From the NCBI RefSeq assembly GCF_014805685.1, contig NC_060892.1, positions 22,059,400 to 22,123,399 of the forward strand: a DNA stretch of 64,000 bases, given 5' to 3'. A model generated the notes under the pieces. The model saw nothing but the letters and a program-made list of their open reading frames with translations, searched no databases and was not told the DNA's origin. The position numbers were made by a program, and so were the translations under genes. This document shows, in pieces, positions 51,439-63,774 of the stretch (within the stretch, counting starts at the first letter, position 1; the number at the start of each line of letters is the position of its first letter). The DNA comes from Silurus meridionalis. Its lineage: Eukaryota; Chordata; Actinopteri; Siluriformes; Siluridae.

Positions 51439-51440
<2 letters not shown>
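49996..51440 (-). mobile_element. Tc1-like transposon, nearly full length
   Basis: Inverted matches ACTGCTTAACAGTTGAAGGA (left) and ACTGCTCAACAGTTGAAGGA (right, inverted), extending through CCAGAACACCTTTTCCAC. The word GATCAAAATTAGAGAAC occurs inside the left arm but at the very right end inverted, so the outer left end seems rearranged. (TA)n lies on both sides. Confidence 0.85.
50173..51197 (-). pseudogene. Tc1-like transposase (DD34E), frameshifted
   Basis: Starts MVGRSKVTESLRQQVVQMKA with a helix-turn-helix, then KKAGRPRKT (GRPR hook) and VHFSDESKFNLFG with the first Asp. The last part (50478-50173) has FMQDNAPCHT and [12 protein letters not shown] with 34 residues between Asp and Glu, and ends YTSY. 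Frameshifts near 51100 and 50500 split it into three frames. Relatively well preserved. Confidence 0.85.

Positions 51441-51509
<69 letters not shown>
51441..51509. repeat. (TA)n microsatellite between two Tc1 elements
   Basis: Pure TA run separating elements 49996-51440 and 51510-52779. Confidence 0.95.
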
Positions 51510-51512
<3 letters not shown>

Positions 51513-52775
51513 TGGGGAAAATAAGTATTTGAACACCCTGCTATTTTGCAAGTTCTCGCACTTAGAAATCATGGAGGGGTCTGAAATTGTCATCATATGT
51601 GCATGTCCACTGTGAGAGACTAAATCTAAAAAAATCTAAAAAAAAATCCAGAAATCACAACGTATGATTTTTTAACTATTTATTTGTATGATACAGCTGC
51701 AAATAAGTATTTGAACACCTGAGAAAGTCAATGTTAATATTTGCTACAGTAGCCTTTGTTTGCAATTACAGAGGTCAAACGTTTCCTGTAGTTTTTCACC
51801 AGGTTTGCACACACTGCAGGAGGGATTTTGGCCCACTCCTCCACACAGATCTTCTCTAGATCAGTCAGGTTTCTGGCCTGTCGCTGAGAAACACGGAGTT
51901 TGAGCTCCTCCAAAGATTCTCTATTGGGTTTAGGTCTGAGACTGGCTAGGCCATGCCAGAACCTTGATATGCTTCTTACAGAGCCACTCCTTGGTTATCC
52001 TGGCTGTGTGCCTTGGGTCATTGTCATGTTGGAAGACTCAGCCTCGACCCATCTTCAATGCTCTAACTGAGGGAAGGAGGTTGTTCCCCAAAATCACGCA
52101 ATACATGGCCCCGGTCATCCTCTCCTTAATACAGTGCAGTCGCCTGTCCCATGTGCAGAAAAACACCCCAAAGCATGATGCTACCACCCCATGCTTCACA
52201 GTAGGGATGGTGTTCTTGGATGGTACTCATCATTCTTCTTCCTCCAAACACGTTTAGTGGAATTATGACCCAAAAGTTCTATTTTGGTCTCATCTGACCA
52301 CATGACTTTCTCCCATGACTCCTCTGGATCATCCAAATGGTCATTGGCAAACTTAAGACGTGCCTGGACATGTGCTGGTTTAAGCAGGGGAACCTTCCGT
52401 GCCATGCATAATTTCAAACCATGACGTCTTAGTGTATTACCAACAGTAACCTTGGAAACGGTGGTCCCAGCTCTTTTCAGGTCATTGACCAGCTCCTCCC
52501 GTGTAGTTCTGGGCTGGTTTCTCACCTTCCTTAGGATCATTGAGACCTCACGAGGTGAGATCTTGCATGGAGCCCCAGTCTGAGGGAGATTGACAGTCAT
52601 GTTTAGCTTCTTCCATTTTCTAATGATTGCTCCAACAGTGGACCTTTTTTCACCAAGCTGCTTGGCAATTTCCTTGTAGCCCTTTCCAGGAGGTGTACAA
52701 TTTTGTCTCTAGTGTCTTTGGACAGCTCTTTGGTCGTGGCCTTGTTAGTTGGATTCTTAATGATTGTATGGGGTG

Positions 52776-52779
<4 letters not shown>
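51510..52779 (-). mobile_element. Tc1-like transposon, truncated at its right end
   Basis: Left end CAGTGGGGAAAATAAGTATT is a typical Tc1-like terminus. The right end is lost into a (TA)n tract, so no matching inverted end is seen. Confidence 0.82.
51830..52779 (-). pseudogene. Tc1-like transposase, decayed
   Basis: The best open piece (52600-52196) reads [34 protein letters not shown] and [17 protein letters not shown] with the first catalytic Asp. N-terminal text upstream ([17 protein letters not shown], about 52680) is in another frame and the first codons are missing. The later catalytic region is present only as degraded text down to about 51830. Confidence 0.75.

Positions 52780-52845
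<66 letters not shown>
52780..52845. repeat. (TA)n microsatellite
   Basis: TA run immediately right of the truncated Tc1 element. Confidence 0.95.
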
Positions 52846-52846
<1 letters not shown>

Positions 52847-53695
52847 TTCTGGGGATTAAGGATTAAGGCAGTGCTAGATAAAAATTTTGCTCACATAAAA
52901 AAAAAAAAATTTACACTTCTGGAACAGTTTTGAGAAGTTTACTTCAGGTGTACTCTCTTTTGTTGGCAGCTATTCTGACACTAATGGCTGTATGTTATTT
53001 TTAGAGGACAGTAAATCTATACTGCTATACAAACTGCACATTGACTACTCTAAAATATATAAGTTTCAGCTCTATAATATTGTCACTGAAGAAGATTAAG
53101 TAGATTTTTCTGGTAATAGTATTTCACTATTTATTTATAAATTTTAACTTTTACTCATTAATGTTTTTTACAGAAATATCTGTACTTTCTATTTCTTAAA
53201 CTCTTAAACCAGGCTCGTTACTTTAATCTATTTGGTGACATGATCAATATTTGCTCTTCTCATTGCGTGCCATTTTAACCCATCAACCTATATTTTGTCA
53301 CTGCATAGCTTTTTCAACCTGCCACTGGTGTTTCATTTTCTGACTATCACTCACCACATATGTAGGCTAGCCTACAAAGCTAAGAAAAAGCAAGGCAGAA
53401 GGCAACAAGAAGTATGGCTAACCTGACAGAGGGAGTCAGCGATGTAAGCATGAATGAGAACAGAAAAATTCTTTATCACCTGATCTTCATCATCTTTTCT
53501 CTGCTTGTGTTCTATATGGTAAATTGTTCAGCCTGGATACATTCATTAGGTAACATAATTTGCAAATCTTTTGTATTAATATATTAATATATTAATATGA
53601 TGTGAGGTCCAGTTACCAGCATGATACTAAAACAGGTAGTAGTAATGGCTACTTTTTACTTACAGTAATTACATATCAGATCCCAAACTTAAACT

Positions 53696-53698
<3 letters not shown>
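52846..53698. other. Intergenic DNA
   Basis: AT-rich; no supported feature. Confidence 0.4.
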
Positions 53699-53735
<37 letters not shown>

Positions 53736-53737
53736 GT
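53699..53737. repeat. (TA)n-(CA)n microsatellite
   Basis: Short compound run, seen directly. Confidence 0.9.
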
Positions 53738-53811
53738 GTATACATTTTTTATTTTTATTTTTTTTATATATAAATCCATAACATACATACATACACAGTA
53801 TCTCACAAAAG

Positions 53812-53965
53812 CAGAGATGGCAAAACACACATCCTTCACTCAAGTAGACGTAGTACAGATACTCGTTCTAAAAGACTCTGGTAAAAGTTTAAGTTCTTGT
53901 TGCACCTAGTGGTTAAAATGTGAGCTAAAAAAAAGCACTGATAGAGACCCATTGGTGTTGAGGGA
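53812..53965. repeat. hAT-like end fragment
   Basis: AGCAGAGATGGCAAAACACA then CTTCACTCAAGTAGACGTAG and AGACTCTGGTAAAAGTTTAA resemble the arm of a common fish hAT-type element. Confidence 0.45.
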
Positions 53966-56900
53966 TGCCAGGGCCACAATCTTTGCACTACAGATTAAAA
54001 CGTAGTGCAAAGTTTAAAACGTACTCAGCAATAACCTAAATTAATTGATTTAATCTTGACAATCTTTAATTTTGACAAAGGCTAAATGTGTAAATGCAGC
54101 ATGCTTGTGATGTACAGATAAATTTTTTAAATATTCTGTGAAGTTTGTTAAAGAAGGATCATGGGGTGAATAATGTCTATAAAAAGCAACCTGCTATGCA
54201 TCATTGCCCTGTTGCTTGTGGCAGCTAACTGGTGGGAAAACTGCAAAATAAGAGATTTATTTTCATACTTAGCAGTTTTTATCTTGTCAATCCCTCATAA
54301 AAACATATTATGTTTGGGAGCTGATACTATTACTAATTAAGTAGAAATAGTTTATTTGCTCAAAGTGGAAAGAAATGTGGAGGCTTATGAAACTTACTTT
54401 GATTTAATATCAAATTGGTAAAAACATCTCCCAATTAAAAAAAACTAATTTTATTTGTTATGTGTGCATTAGTTTGGCTAATACACATTGCATTACATTC
54501 ACAAGAAAATGTGATTAGCATCAGACTTCAGTTCACTGAAACTCCTGCTGTGTTATACTCCTCTATAATCACAATAGAGAAAAAAGCTGACTACACTTTT
54601 ATGTTTGTTTTGTCTGAGAATAAGAGTAATCCTGTGAACAAACAAGGCTTGCGTCCATCCCAAAAAATTGTTCATTTGTTCCTCTTCTTTCATTCCTTCA
54701 TCACGAAAGAGAAGGAGACCAGAAAGCATAGAGAGATCATTAGAACCTGTACAAACAGTCCAGCCTAATGGCTTTCTGATCTTCTTCACCCCTTAAATTA
54801 ACTGTGAGGGAATGTTGCATTTTACCCCAATGCTAATTCCCTGCTAATCCCTAACACACACACATACCTCATACTCACTATCATGGATTGAGGATAATCA
54901 TCCAGCCACCCAGGAAGCAGTAGAGAGAGTGAACAGAGGAATGACATTCTCCACAATCCCCACAAACCTTCATCCAACAGCTTCTTCCTTACCAACCAAG
55001 AAAATGAGAATATGCAAATGCTTCTTGGTAAGGAGGAAACCTAGTGAGCTTATAGGGATTACTGCTTGTCCAGCTATGCTCCCTGTTGTGCTAGCATGAT
55101 AATACAGGTGTTAGTAAATTGTTATTTGCCTCCAGCTAATTTTAGCCCATTTAACAAAGCATTGTGCTATGTCTTGGCTATTTGTAGGCATGTTTGAAAA
55201 CACAGCAGGGAGATTCTCTGTACTGTGGTAGGTCTGACATGATCCGAACTGAAGTAAAATCACCTGATTATCACCAGCAAACCTGCGCTGGATCATCGAC
55301 ATTTAAGTTGTCCAGATTTGCATTTTTCCACTTTGATCAACTTTTCTTTTTATATCCCCTTTACATATTGCTCTAGAGCCACTAATCACTATTCATACTT
55401 GAACAGAGCATGAGAATACCTCAGAATATTGTACACCTAGAAAATAACGGAAATGGAAAAAACAAATTAAAATAAAATTTTTATTTGAAAAAATCCTACT
55501 GAGCAGTTTTGTTAATATTTTTATTACTTTTAATTTATTTAAATTTTCGTGAGAAAACTCTAATTAAACACTAATCATGATGTGGGAAAGAGTTAAGAGG
55601 TTAGTGACATGGCATGTTCGGAGACAAGAGGATGAGATTCAACATCGCCAGTTCAAAGAAGTCATTCGTTTTGTCCAGACAAGCAACAAAGAAGAGATTT
55701 GAACAGCAAATGCAACTAATAGAAAAGACCCAAAGCAAACAAAGATATGTGTTAAGAAGCTTTGTATCCTCATGAGAAAAAGTGTATAAGTAATCTTTTT
55801 TCTTCCTGGGATAGTTTTATGTATCCAAGTAAACAATATTATTTTTTAATTTAAAATCATTATCAAATAAAATGATTATTCCCATCCAATGTATTGATCA
55901 CCATTCTGTTACAGCAATTTAAGATAAAAAAATGTAAATTATTTTGTTAATATAATAATAATGCATTATAAATATACACAATTCTACAATATACAGATTA
56001 TTGTTAAATTAACTTGACGCCTCCTTCAGTGTAGATTCCTGTTTCAATCATTGATTTATGTCAATCCAATCAATATTTTTCAAATTTTAGTCATGGCTTT
56101 TCAGATCCTTCAGCTCAGTGCTATCACAGGGCAGAGATGGTAAGACTAGCAGGTGCTTCCATCAAAGGCAAATAAGACAGTAATGATCATTAATACTCCA
56201 AGCTTTGAGTGTACAAAGTAGTACTGTCTGTTCTTGACTTCACTTCTAAAGCTGCAAGATATATTTATTTCACTTTTTCTTCTGTTTCAGCTGACATTTC
56301 ATATAGTCAGCATAATAGCCCAAATGTGGGTTTAGTCAGTATGGCTGTGCCTCCAGCTGTCCATGCTTAAAGATCCTGTTAATACTTGGAGAACGTGAAA
56401 ATTGCATGCTGTGTACTGTATGTAGTAGGCAGGCCAGATGTGCCAGTGTGTTAATTCAGTATTATCTGAACCTGCTGGGAGGCAGCAGGAGCCTCACCTC
56501 CCCCTGTGTGACAATCTGTGTTAATCTGTTTGCTCATTTAATGAGTATATTGTCCTGAAAAGCTGGCCGAAGTCTGAGAATGGCTTAGCTTATGGCATTT
56601 GAGGGCAAAAAGACCATCTTAGCTTCAATGATACTCAAGCCGACTTTAAATCTTGGGAGCATAGAAATGTCATGAGTGAAAGCAGCTGGCAAATACACAA
56701 GAGTAAAACCATCTATAAAGAAAAGTTACACAATTTTACACATGATTTCACAAATAAGCTTTCCACATGTGATTTCTCCTCACATGTTAAATTTCCACAT
56801 CATGTGTTTAGTCTGACCCTTTTAAGTCTGATACAGGATCTTATCTGCTTAACAGTTCTGGGTCTTCTTTGTTGTTTTTTTTTGTTACATGATTTTAATT

Positions 56901-57179
56901 GGTAAAAGGACTGGACTGTTCCTTTCTACTACAAAGCCATGTTGTTGTAATTAATGCAGTATGTGGTTTACATTGTCTTGCTGAAATATGCAAAGACTTC
57001 CCTGAAAAAGGGAAGTCCATCTCTGCTTCTGAGAGACTCTTTTTTATATTCAAACATGTAACTGATTTACCAATTAACAATTTTCTAAAACTTTCCTGCA
57101 GCTTTATTTTAAGAAACACTTAATTTTCCAGTGAGAAAATTCAGAATGATTTTAGAACACTTAGAACAGAGTTAATTTG
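53966..57179. other. Intergenic DNA, no gene seen
   Basis: Several short frames exist (for example 54460-54768) but none has splice context or family resemblance. The block 56440-56600 is non-repetitive and mixed in composition; it could be a conserved noncoding element. Confidence 0.35.
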
Positions 57180-57315
57180 AAAGGTCACAAGTTCAAATCC
57201 CATCACCACGAGGCTGCCACTGCTGGACTCTTGAAGAAGGCCCTTAACCCTCTATTGCTCAGTTATAAGTCGCTCTGTATAAGGGCATATGCCATAAGTG
57301 TAAATATAGTAAAGA
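57180..57315 (+). repeat. tRNA-derived SINE fragment
   Basis: CACAAGTTCAAATCCCATCA (B-box-like), then CTGCCACTGCTGGACTCTTG, GGCCCTTAACCCTCTATTGC and GTCGCTCTGTATAAGGGCAT, the usual teleost SINE body and tail. The A-box part is missing. Confidence 0.7.
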
Positions 57316-57639
57316 TTTTTTTATTTGTTGTGGTGGATCTGCAGCTTAATAAACTCAAAGGGGAACTCAAATGCTTCCATCACTCAAAGACCAGTTCACC
57401 ACAGAGTAACACACACACACACAATTCACATACCAGAATTCTTTTGGGAAATGGCTTTGTATGGCACCTGTAATTGATACATGTTTTAATATATATTATA
57501 TTTTATTATTATGTTTTATTATTGTGTTTCATTTTTGTTATAAAGTCAGACCAAGCACATAAAACTTCATCCTTAATATCATTGTACAAAACATAATAAG
57601 GGGTTAAGTGAGCATCAGATCAGATGTCTCTTGTTATTC

Positions 57640-57850
57640 CCAAAGGCTGCAACCCTGTTAAACACCCCTCTGAGCCAATTAGCCAATAGTAAGGATGACA
57701 GAAAATGAGGGATGAAGGATGAATGGAGTGAATACATGCTACCCAGCTGGGTCGCAAATCCAGCTAGCGCTGATGCTAATGGCTAATCAGAGAGGGGTTT
57801 ATCCTCCCCCTCAAGGCCAGATTAAGTTGACCCTATTGGGGATAGATGTC
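57640..57850. other. Candidate conserved noncoding block
   Basis: Dense in TAAT/ATTA-type homeodomain words (CCAATTAGCCAATAGTAA, GCTAATGGCTAATCAG) in otherwise unique sequence. Only a suggestion; cannot be tested here. Confidence 0.2.
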
Positions 57851-58704
57851 CTGGGAGAGCTAGGTGTCCAATAAAAAGGCAAAATATGAGAATAGATAAA
57901 AGGAGTGACAGATCGTTAAAGAAATTGGACACTTGTGTTACTAAACTACCAAAGATTATGTGAACAAACACAAATGTGAGAGAAAAAGAGCAAGTGAGTA
58001 ATGTTTTAATGTGATCAAACAAATGTAAGAGAAGAACATAAATGTGACTATGAAGTAAAAGTACAGATAAATTCTGTTTACACATTTTGCACTTTATTAT
58101 TCTAAATGTCATATGTCCTGGATTAATATTAAAAGGGAATGTGTCTGGACAGAAAAATCGACACTGGACAAAAGTAATTGATATTCAGTAAAATAAACAA
58201 GCTCTTGGCAGTGTTGCCACAGTTTTTATTTTGATGTATGCAGTCTGTCTGACATGTTTGAAATGTTTTTCTTCAGCACATAAGAAAAAACAGCTAAAGA
58301 TTTTCCATGGGAAACTGTCTTTCAAATTTTATCTTTGCTATTAGAAAATAAAAAATCCAATAATGAAAAACCTGGTAATTTTTTATATTTTCAGGTGACA
58401 ACTTTTGGGGACATAATGCTGCTAAACCCAGACCTGACCCATTGAAGCAAACACAGATCATAACACTGTCCCCACAGGCTTGTGCTATCATAATGGGCAT
58501 GATGGGTGCCTCACTCCATCTTCACTCACTCTTCTACTCTCATGCCCGTCACCCTGGAACAGGGTAAATGGGTTTTTGTGTACAATTTGATTTCACAAAA
58601 AGTTTAAATGATCTTCGATCATGATTATTTAAAATTCTTTTCTTAACCCAATTTTTATAGTTTTAGAATCTCATTAGGTGTTTTCTTTGCTTGATGGCCA
58701 ATAA

Positions 58705-58985
58705 TGGACAGGATTAGAAACTAGTTTATTAGAGACATCCATTAGTTTAAAGGACACCTTGGAGACAAGTTGAAAGAGGCCCGATTGAGATGGTTTGGAC
58801 ATGTTCAGAGGAGGGACATGGGGTATATTGGTAGGAGAATTCTGAGGATGGAGCAGCCATGAAGGAGGGAAAGAGGAAGGCCAAGGAGGAGGTTAATGGA
58901 TGTGGTGAGGGAAGACATGTAGGTAATTGGTTTGAAAGAGGCAGATGTCTGCTGTGGCGACTCCTAATGGAAAAAAAGAAAAGAT
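58705..58985 (+). mobile_element. RTE-like LINE 3' fragment
   Basis: ATGGACAGGATTAGAAACTA, TTGAGATGGTTTGGACATGT and GGCGACTCCTAATGG match the last 300 bp of the LINE at 40671-43776. A short internal deletion precedes the 3' end. Confidence 0.85.
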
Positions 58986-59307
58986 GAATATGGCTTCCAA
59001 CATGGTTGTATAAGAATGAAAAACTACTTAATGTATCAGTTAGGTTGAATCTAGGTGGTGACTACAGACAGTGTATGTTTGAATACATAAATGAGGGCAG
59101 ACTTTATTTTTATACATTATATATAATTGTACTGTGTACAGTAAATTAGCACTTGTGCTGTTAGTTAAAAAAAAAGTGGTGTGCTTTACGATACTATTAT
59201 ATCCCCAATAGAGTTGTCAGTCCCATGGTATTCTTGATGTGTGGTCTAGTGAAGTATAAGTATTAATTGACAAAGATGTCAAAGCTCTTCTATAATATGC
59301 TCTAGAT

Positions 59308-59345
59308 AAATGCATCTGCCAAATGGCATAAATGTAAATACAATG
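59308..59345 (+). repeat. SINE tail fragment
   Basis: CTAGATAAATGCATCTGCCA followed by AATGGCATAAATGTAAAT, the 3' end of the tRNA-derived SINE. Confidence 0.5.
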
Positions 59346-60145
59346 TAAAATATTACTTCATGAGAAACGTTTACTTTTTTTTTTTTTTATATTTGTATTT
59401 ATTGCTTTCTTTTCTTATTTGTATGATGTTTAAATCTAAAATGTCATATTACATTTATGTTTCAATTAATGTCTAACAACACAGTGTGTCGTGATTAGCT
59501 GAGCAGGTGCAAAATACATGCAATTTTTTCCTCTTGATATTTTTTTTTAACATGTGGCTTCAACATAATTTGATGACGATGAAATTTGAACTTTCTCAAC
59601 TTTCTCCTCTCAGCAACATTCAGTAACAATGTGAATGTTGACAACTTGTGTACTTACTCATTACTTACTGACTGAAATGTGTACAGTATAATGTCTGATG
59701 TTACTAATAAGCTACTAATATTAGCCTGTGAGCTAGTGGCTACTTGTCAAGTTTTTTTTTTTGGTCAGTCAATCGTTCAGCAAGTCAGTCTTTCAATCAC
59801 ACACTTAGTCACTCACTCACTTAACAAAAAGGCCTCTTCAAAACAGACCCACAGTTATAATTTTAGCATTCACTAATCTTTCAAACCCTATACTACCTCA
59901 AAGGGCACACAATCTTTTCTGTGTTTATTTAATTTAGGTATTTACTCTGGCATTATTATTTTTAATAAGTATTTTAATTAAGTATTAATAATGCACAACA
60001 TCTTTTACTCCAGCAAAGATTTTGAGATGTGGTGAGATGAGGTGAGATGTGATACTTTAAGATGTGGTTTAAAAAAAACAGAGCAATCATGAGTGTGCAC
60101 ATATAAAGCCAATGAAAGATTTACAAACAGTAGTATAAAAATATA

Positions 60146-60166
60146 CACACACGCACACACACGCAC

Positions 60167-60250
<84 letters not shown>
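60146..60250. repeat. (CA)n microsatellite
   Basis: Over 100 bp of CA with CG variants at the left, seen directly. Confidence 0.95.
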
Positions 60251-60255
<5 letters not shown>

Positions 60256-60490
60256 TATATGTATTTTATGAATTCCTCTGATCTTGACTTTATTGATCAC
60301 TTCATTTGTAGTTTTTTTGTATTTCTGACAGCTTCCCCATCTTTAATGCAGTCCTGTTGCAGAGGGTAAGAGTGTTCAGGGGGCTGATGGGCTGCAGGTC
60401 ACCGTCTGTTGCGCTGTCATGGTGTGTAAAAGTGTGTGTCTGAGAAATGGGCAGAGCAGGTGGTGTGACTAAACACAAACTGGTGCGAAT

Positions 60491-60491
60491 G

Positions 60492-60552
<61 letters not shown>
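60491..60552. repeat. (GT)n microsatellite
   Basis: GT run, seen directly. With 60146-60250 it forms a CA ... GT pair 240 bp apart that could base-pair. Confidence 0.95.
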
Positions 60553-60554
<2 letters not shown>

Positions 60555-61619
60555 GTTTGAGTGTTTGTGTCTGTAAAGAGATGAGACAGTTTATGTCACT
60601 TAGCCCTGTCTGAAAACACTGAAAGTGAACACACCCACCCAACTGTTTGTCATTCAGAAGCAAACCCCCCTCCATTCTCACTCTATCCTCCCTCTTTCTT
60701 TCTCTTCTTATTTCACTTCTTTTTTCCCCTTTTTGTTCATAATGCATTGTTAACACAGCCGTTTAAAACAGCATCAGTTCTCTAGAGAGCGAGCGATTTA
60801 AGCATATTAATTCAGAGAGGGGTGTGAACCAGCCCCTTTACAAAATGCCACATGGGTCACATCCCAATTTACCCTTTTCTTCGCTTTTTTAATGTTTCCA
60901 CACATTAAACACCAATTAGGATCCATTCAAAAACATGAAAAAACAGGCAGACGAGACGCTATGATCTTTATCTATATGCATACATGAGTCACACATATAA
61001 CCTTCAGCATACACTCGCATTATTACTTATATAAGAAAGAAAAAAATAAGAAAGAAAGAAAGAAAACCAAACAAACCTATACATACAGTACGGTTCAAAA
61101 AACTGTAAAGCAAAAATGCCTTAAATACATACAAAATATACTTTTAATTTCTGTCTATCTTATTTTTTTACATTTAGACATGACAGGATAAATTAAATAA
61201 TCATCTGAAAGTAAATTTGGATTAAAGAAAATATAGTGTGCCTAAGGTACCAATCAGACGATCTACTTGTAGGCTTGTTTTTGGAAGTTAGTTGGAAACT
61301 GGAGAACCACAAGGAAACTTACATAGACACTGGGAGAACATGCAAAACTCCTCAAATACTCCCTCACATAGTTTGGGATTGAACCAGATATTTGTGCTAG
61401 TATTAGTATCCAGCATTTATTTACTTTTCCAGTAAAGTTTTCCACTAAATAAATGTAAAATGCAAACAAATGTATGTTTAGTTAAACATCTTTTTGGTGA
61501 CTGCCTTTTGTGAAGTGATGGAGAATTAAAGCACAGACTACCACAGACAGGATTCTGCGTTCCCAATTATACCGCATGCTTTTGATTCATATGGAAAGAT
61601 TCTATTTGAAAACTGCACT
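60553..61619. other. Intergenic DNA
   Basis: No gene. A short GAAA run lies near 61030-61060. The block 60770-60870 is non-repetitive. Confidence 0.4.
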
Positions 61620-61862
61620 GATTTGGTTATGATATACACTGTCTACAAAAAACTATGCTCATTTGCACACTTGCTCTTCTTTTGCATTGCTGCTCACCAC
61701 TGCCTAACTTGCTTGGTTAGACCCAACTGTATTTTGTTGCTTTGTACTTGTACATGTGTAATGACAATAGAGTTGAATCGAATCTAATCTAATCTAATCT
61801 AATATAATATAATCTAATCTAATATAATATAATATAATATATTATAATATAATATAATATAA
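61620..61862 (+). repeat. L2-like LINE 3' tail with AATCT/ATAAT repeats
   Basis: TTTTGTTGCTTTGTACTTGT then ACATGTGTAATGACAATAGA and GTTGAATCG followed by repeated AATCT and ATAAT pentamers, as at the 3' end of fish L2-like LINEs. No coding part. Confidence 0.55.
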
Positions 61863-61954
61863 ACTGATTTAGAAACCTTCAATCACAATTTTGTTTAGCA
61901 TTTTGAGTAGGACTGGAGTTAATTCACAAATGATGCTGATGTAAAAAGGAAATA

Positions 61955-62170
61955 TTTTGTCTGTTTCCTCTTAAGGTTTCTTTCTTATGCCATCTTGAGG
62001 AGTTTTTCCTTTTCACAGTCGCCACCGGCTCGCTCATCAGTAACAAACTTACACTTATAAAGAACATCTTATTAATTTTTATCACCACTTTATCTTTGTA
62101 AAGCTGATTTAAAACAATGTCCATTGTTAAAAGCGCTAGACAAATAAAAATGAATTGAATTAAATTAAAC
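61955..62170 (+). repeat. Teleost SINE-like repeat
   Basis: GTTTCCTCTTAAGGTTTCTT, GAGGAGTTTTTCCTTTTCAC, CCATTGTTAAAAGCGCTAGA and tail AATGAATTGAATTAAATT. Confidence 0.72.
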
Positions 62171-62382
62171 TATTTAATAAGCTTTGCAATCACCTCCTAA
62201 TCACCTAGACTAGTTAATGGTTATTGTGTTTGTTTCAGTCATTCAAACTCATACATTGATCCAAACGATCCAATTGTAACTCCATTATTACACTACATGT
62301 GTAATGTAGAAGTAAAATAACTGTTGCTCTGCACAGCCACCCATCCTCCCAACCCAACCACTCCAGCCCCCCCTTTCGCACA

Positions 62383-62420
62383 CCCACACACACACACACA
62401 CATACACACACACACACACA
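62383..62420. repeat. (CA)n microsatellite
   Basis: Short CA run, seen directly. Confidence 0.9.
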
Positions 62421-62589
62421 ATACCAGGAGCAGTGCTCTAACCAGATGAAAGCTTGAGAATGATAAACACACTGTACTTATAAAACGGGGTTTTTAACTG
62501 TACACATACAAGGTGGACTGAGAAGGTATATGTGTATCTGTGTGTACTTGATAAGCTGACAGTGTTAAAGTGTATCTAAGTAAAAGCCA

Positions 62590-62770
62590 GTGGTGTGTGA
62601 GTGTGACCCCGCAGAGAGCCGTAGTGTTAATGAGGCCTGCATTGTGGCCGTCTGCGATTCTCTGACAGCAATAATGAACTGACTGCTTTGAACTGCACTA
62701 AACAATATTGACTGGTCACACACAGCAGATGTTTCAGGCCAAAGCAACTGGTAAAGGCACATTAGGTTAA
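62590..62770. other. Candidate conserved noncoding block
   Basis: Unique mixed-composition sequence (GCCGTAGTGTTAATGAGGCC, AACAATATTGACTGGTCACA) flanked by microsatellites. The second word includes a SOX-like AACAAT. No coding resemblance. Confidence 0.2.
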
Positions 62771-62930
62771 CAAAAGAGTCTTTTTATTCCTTCGCTTTCT
62801 TTCCTTTTCAAGCAGAGGGAGTTTAATGCTATTGGGGTTTTAATGTGGGGACTAACAGAGTTGACACACACCACCAAGCTTCATTTTAAAACAATCCATT
62901 TGTCAAAGTGGCTATTCAGGCCTGTGCTGC

Positions 62931-62931
<1 letters not shown>

Positions 62932-62988
<57 letters not shown>
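62932..62988. repeat. (GT)n microsatellite
   Basis: GT run, seen directly. Confidence 0.95.
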
Positions 62989-62991
<3 letters not shown>

Positions 62992-63561
62992 GGTAGGTAG
63001 GTGTATGGTTGTGTTGGTTGGGATTTTGTGTTTGCTGTTTGTGATTGTGAGGTTAACTTCAATTACATTTATCAAAATTCCAGAACAAAGATATAACAAA
63101 TAAAGCTATTTTGTACATGAACTTTTAAAAATTGTCAACTTCACCAACAATTTTAAGACAGAACTGCTAATACTGTTGAATTAGTACAACAGTCACTATT
63201 AGATTATCTGTGCTCTCATAACTCGCTGCTATCTTTTGTCCCTTTTCCAGTCAAGATCTGTAAATTCATGAACTATGAAGTTTCCTTTTTTGAGCCAAAG
63301 ACATTTTAACTGTCTAAAAATCAAAAGAGAAGCAAAGAGGGATCTAAAATGTAAACATTTAAACTGAAAGCCATGAATACTCGTACGAGCATTATTAGCA
63401 TCATTATTGCACATCATTATTATTCAAAATAAAAGGCCTGGTGTGTGTTTGTGTGTGAGTGTTGAAAACTCTGTTTAAAGCGTGACAGTGCTAATAGTGC
63501 AGTAATAAGCCGTGACTAACCACACTCAGCAGTATGAATGTGCACACACTCATTCACACAC

Positions 63562-63566
63562 ACACA

Positions 63567-63615
<49 letters not shown>
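63562..63615. repeat. (CA)n microsatellite
   Basis: CA run, seen directly. Confidence 0.95.
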
Positions 63616-63619
<4 letters not shown>

Positions 63620-63735
63620 GAACATTGATTAGCATATAATTGCTGCTATTGTATCGGACACGGGGAATTTGTCCACATTGCTAGGTGGCACGATGGTCGT
63701 TCGTCCCAAGTTATGTCTCTCTCTCACTCTCTGTC

Positions 63736-63737
63736 TC

Positions 63738-63771
<34 letters not shown>
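63736..63771. repeat. (CT)n microsatellite
   Basis: CT run, seen directly. Confidence 0.95.
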
Positions 63772-63774
<3 letters not shown>

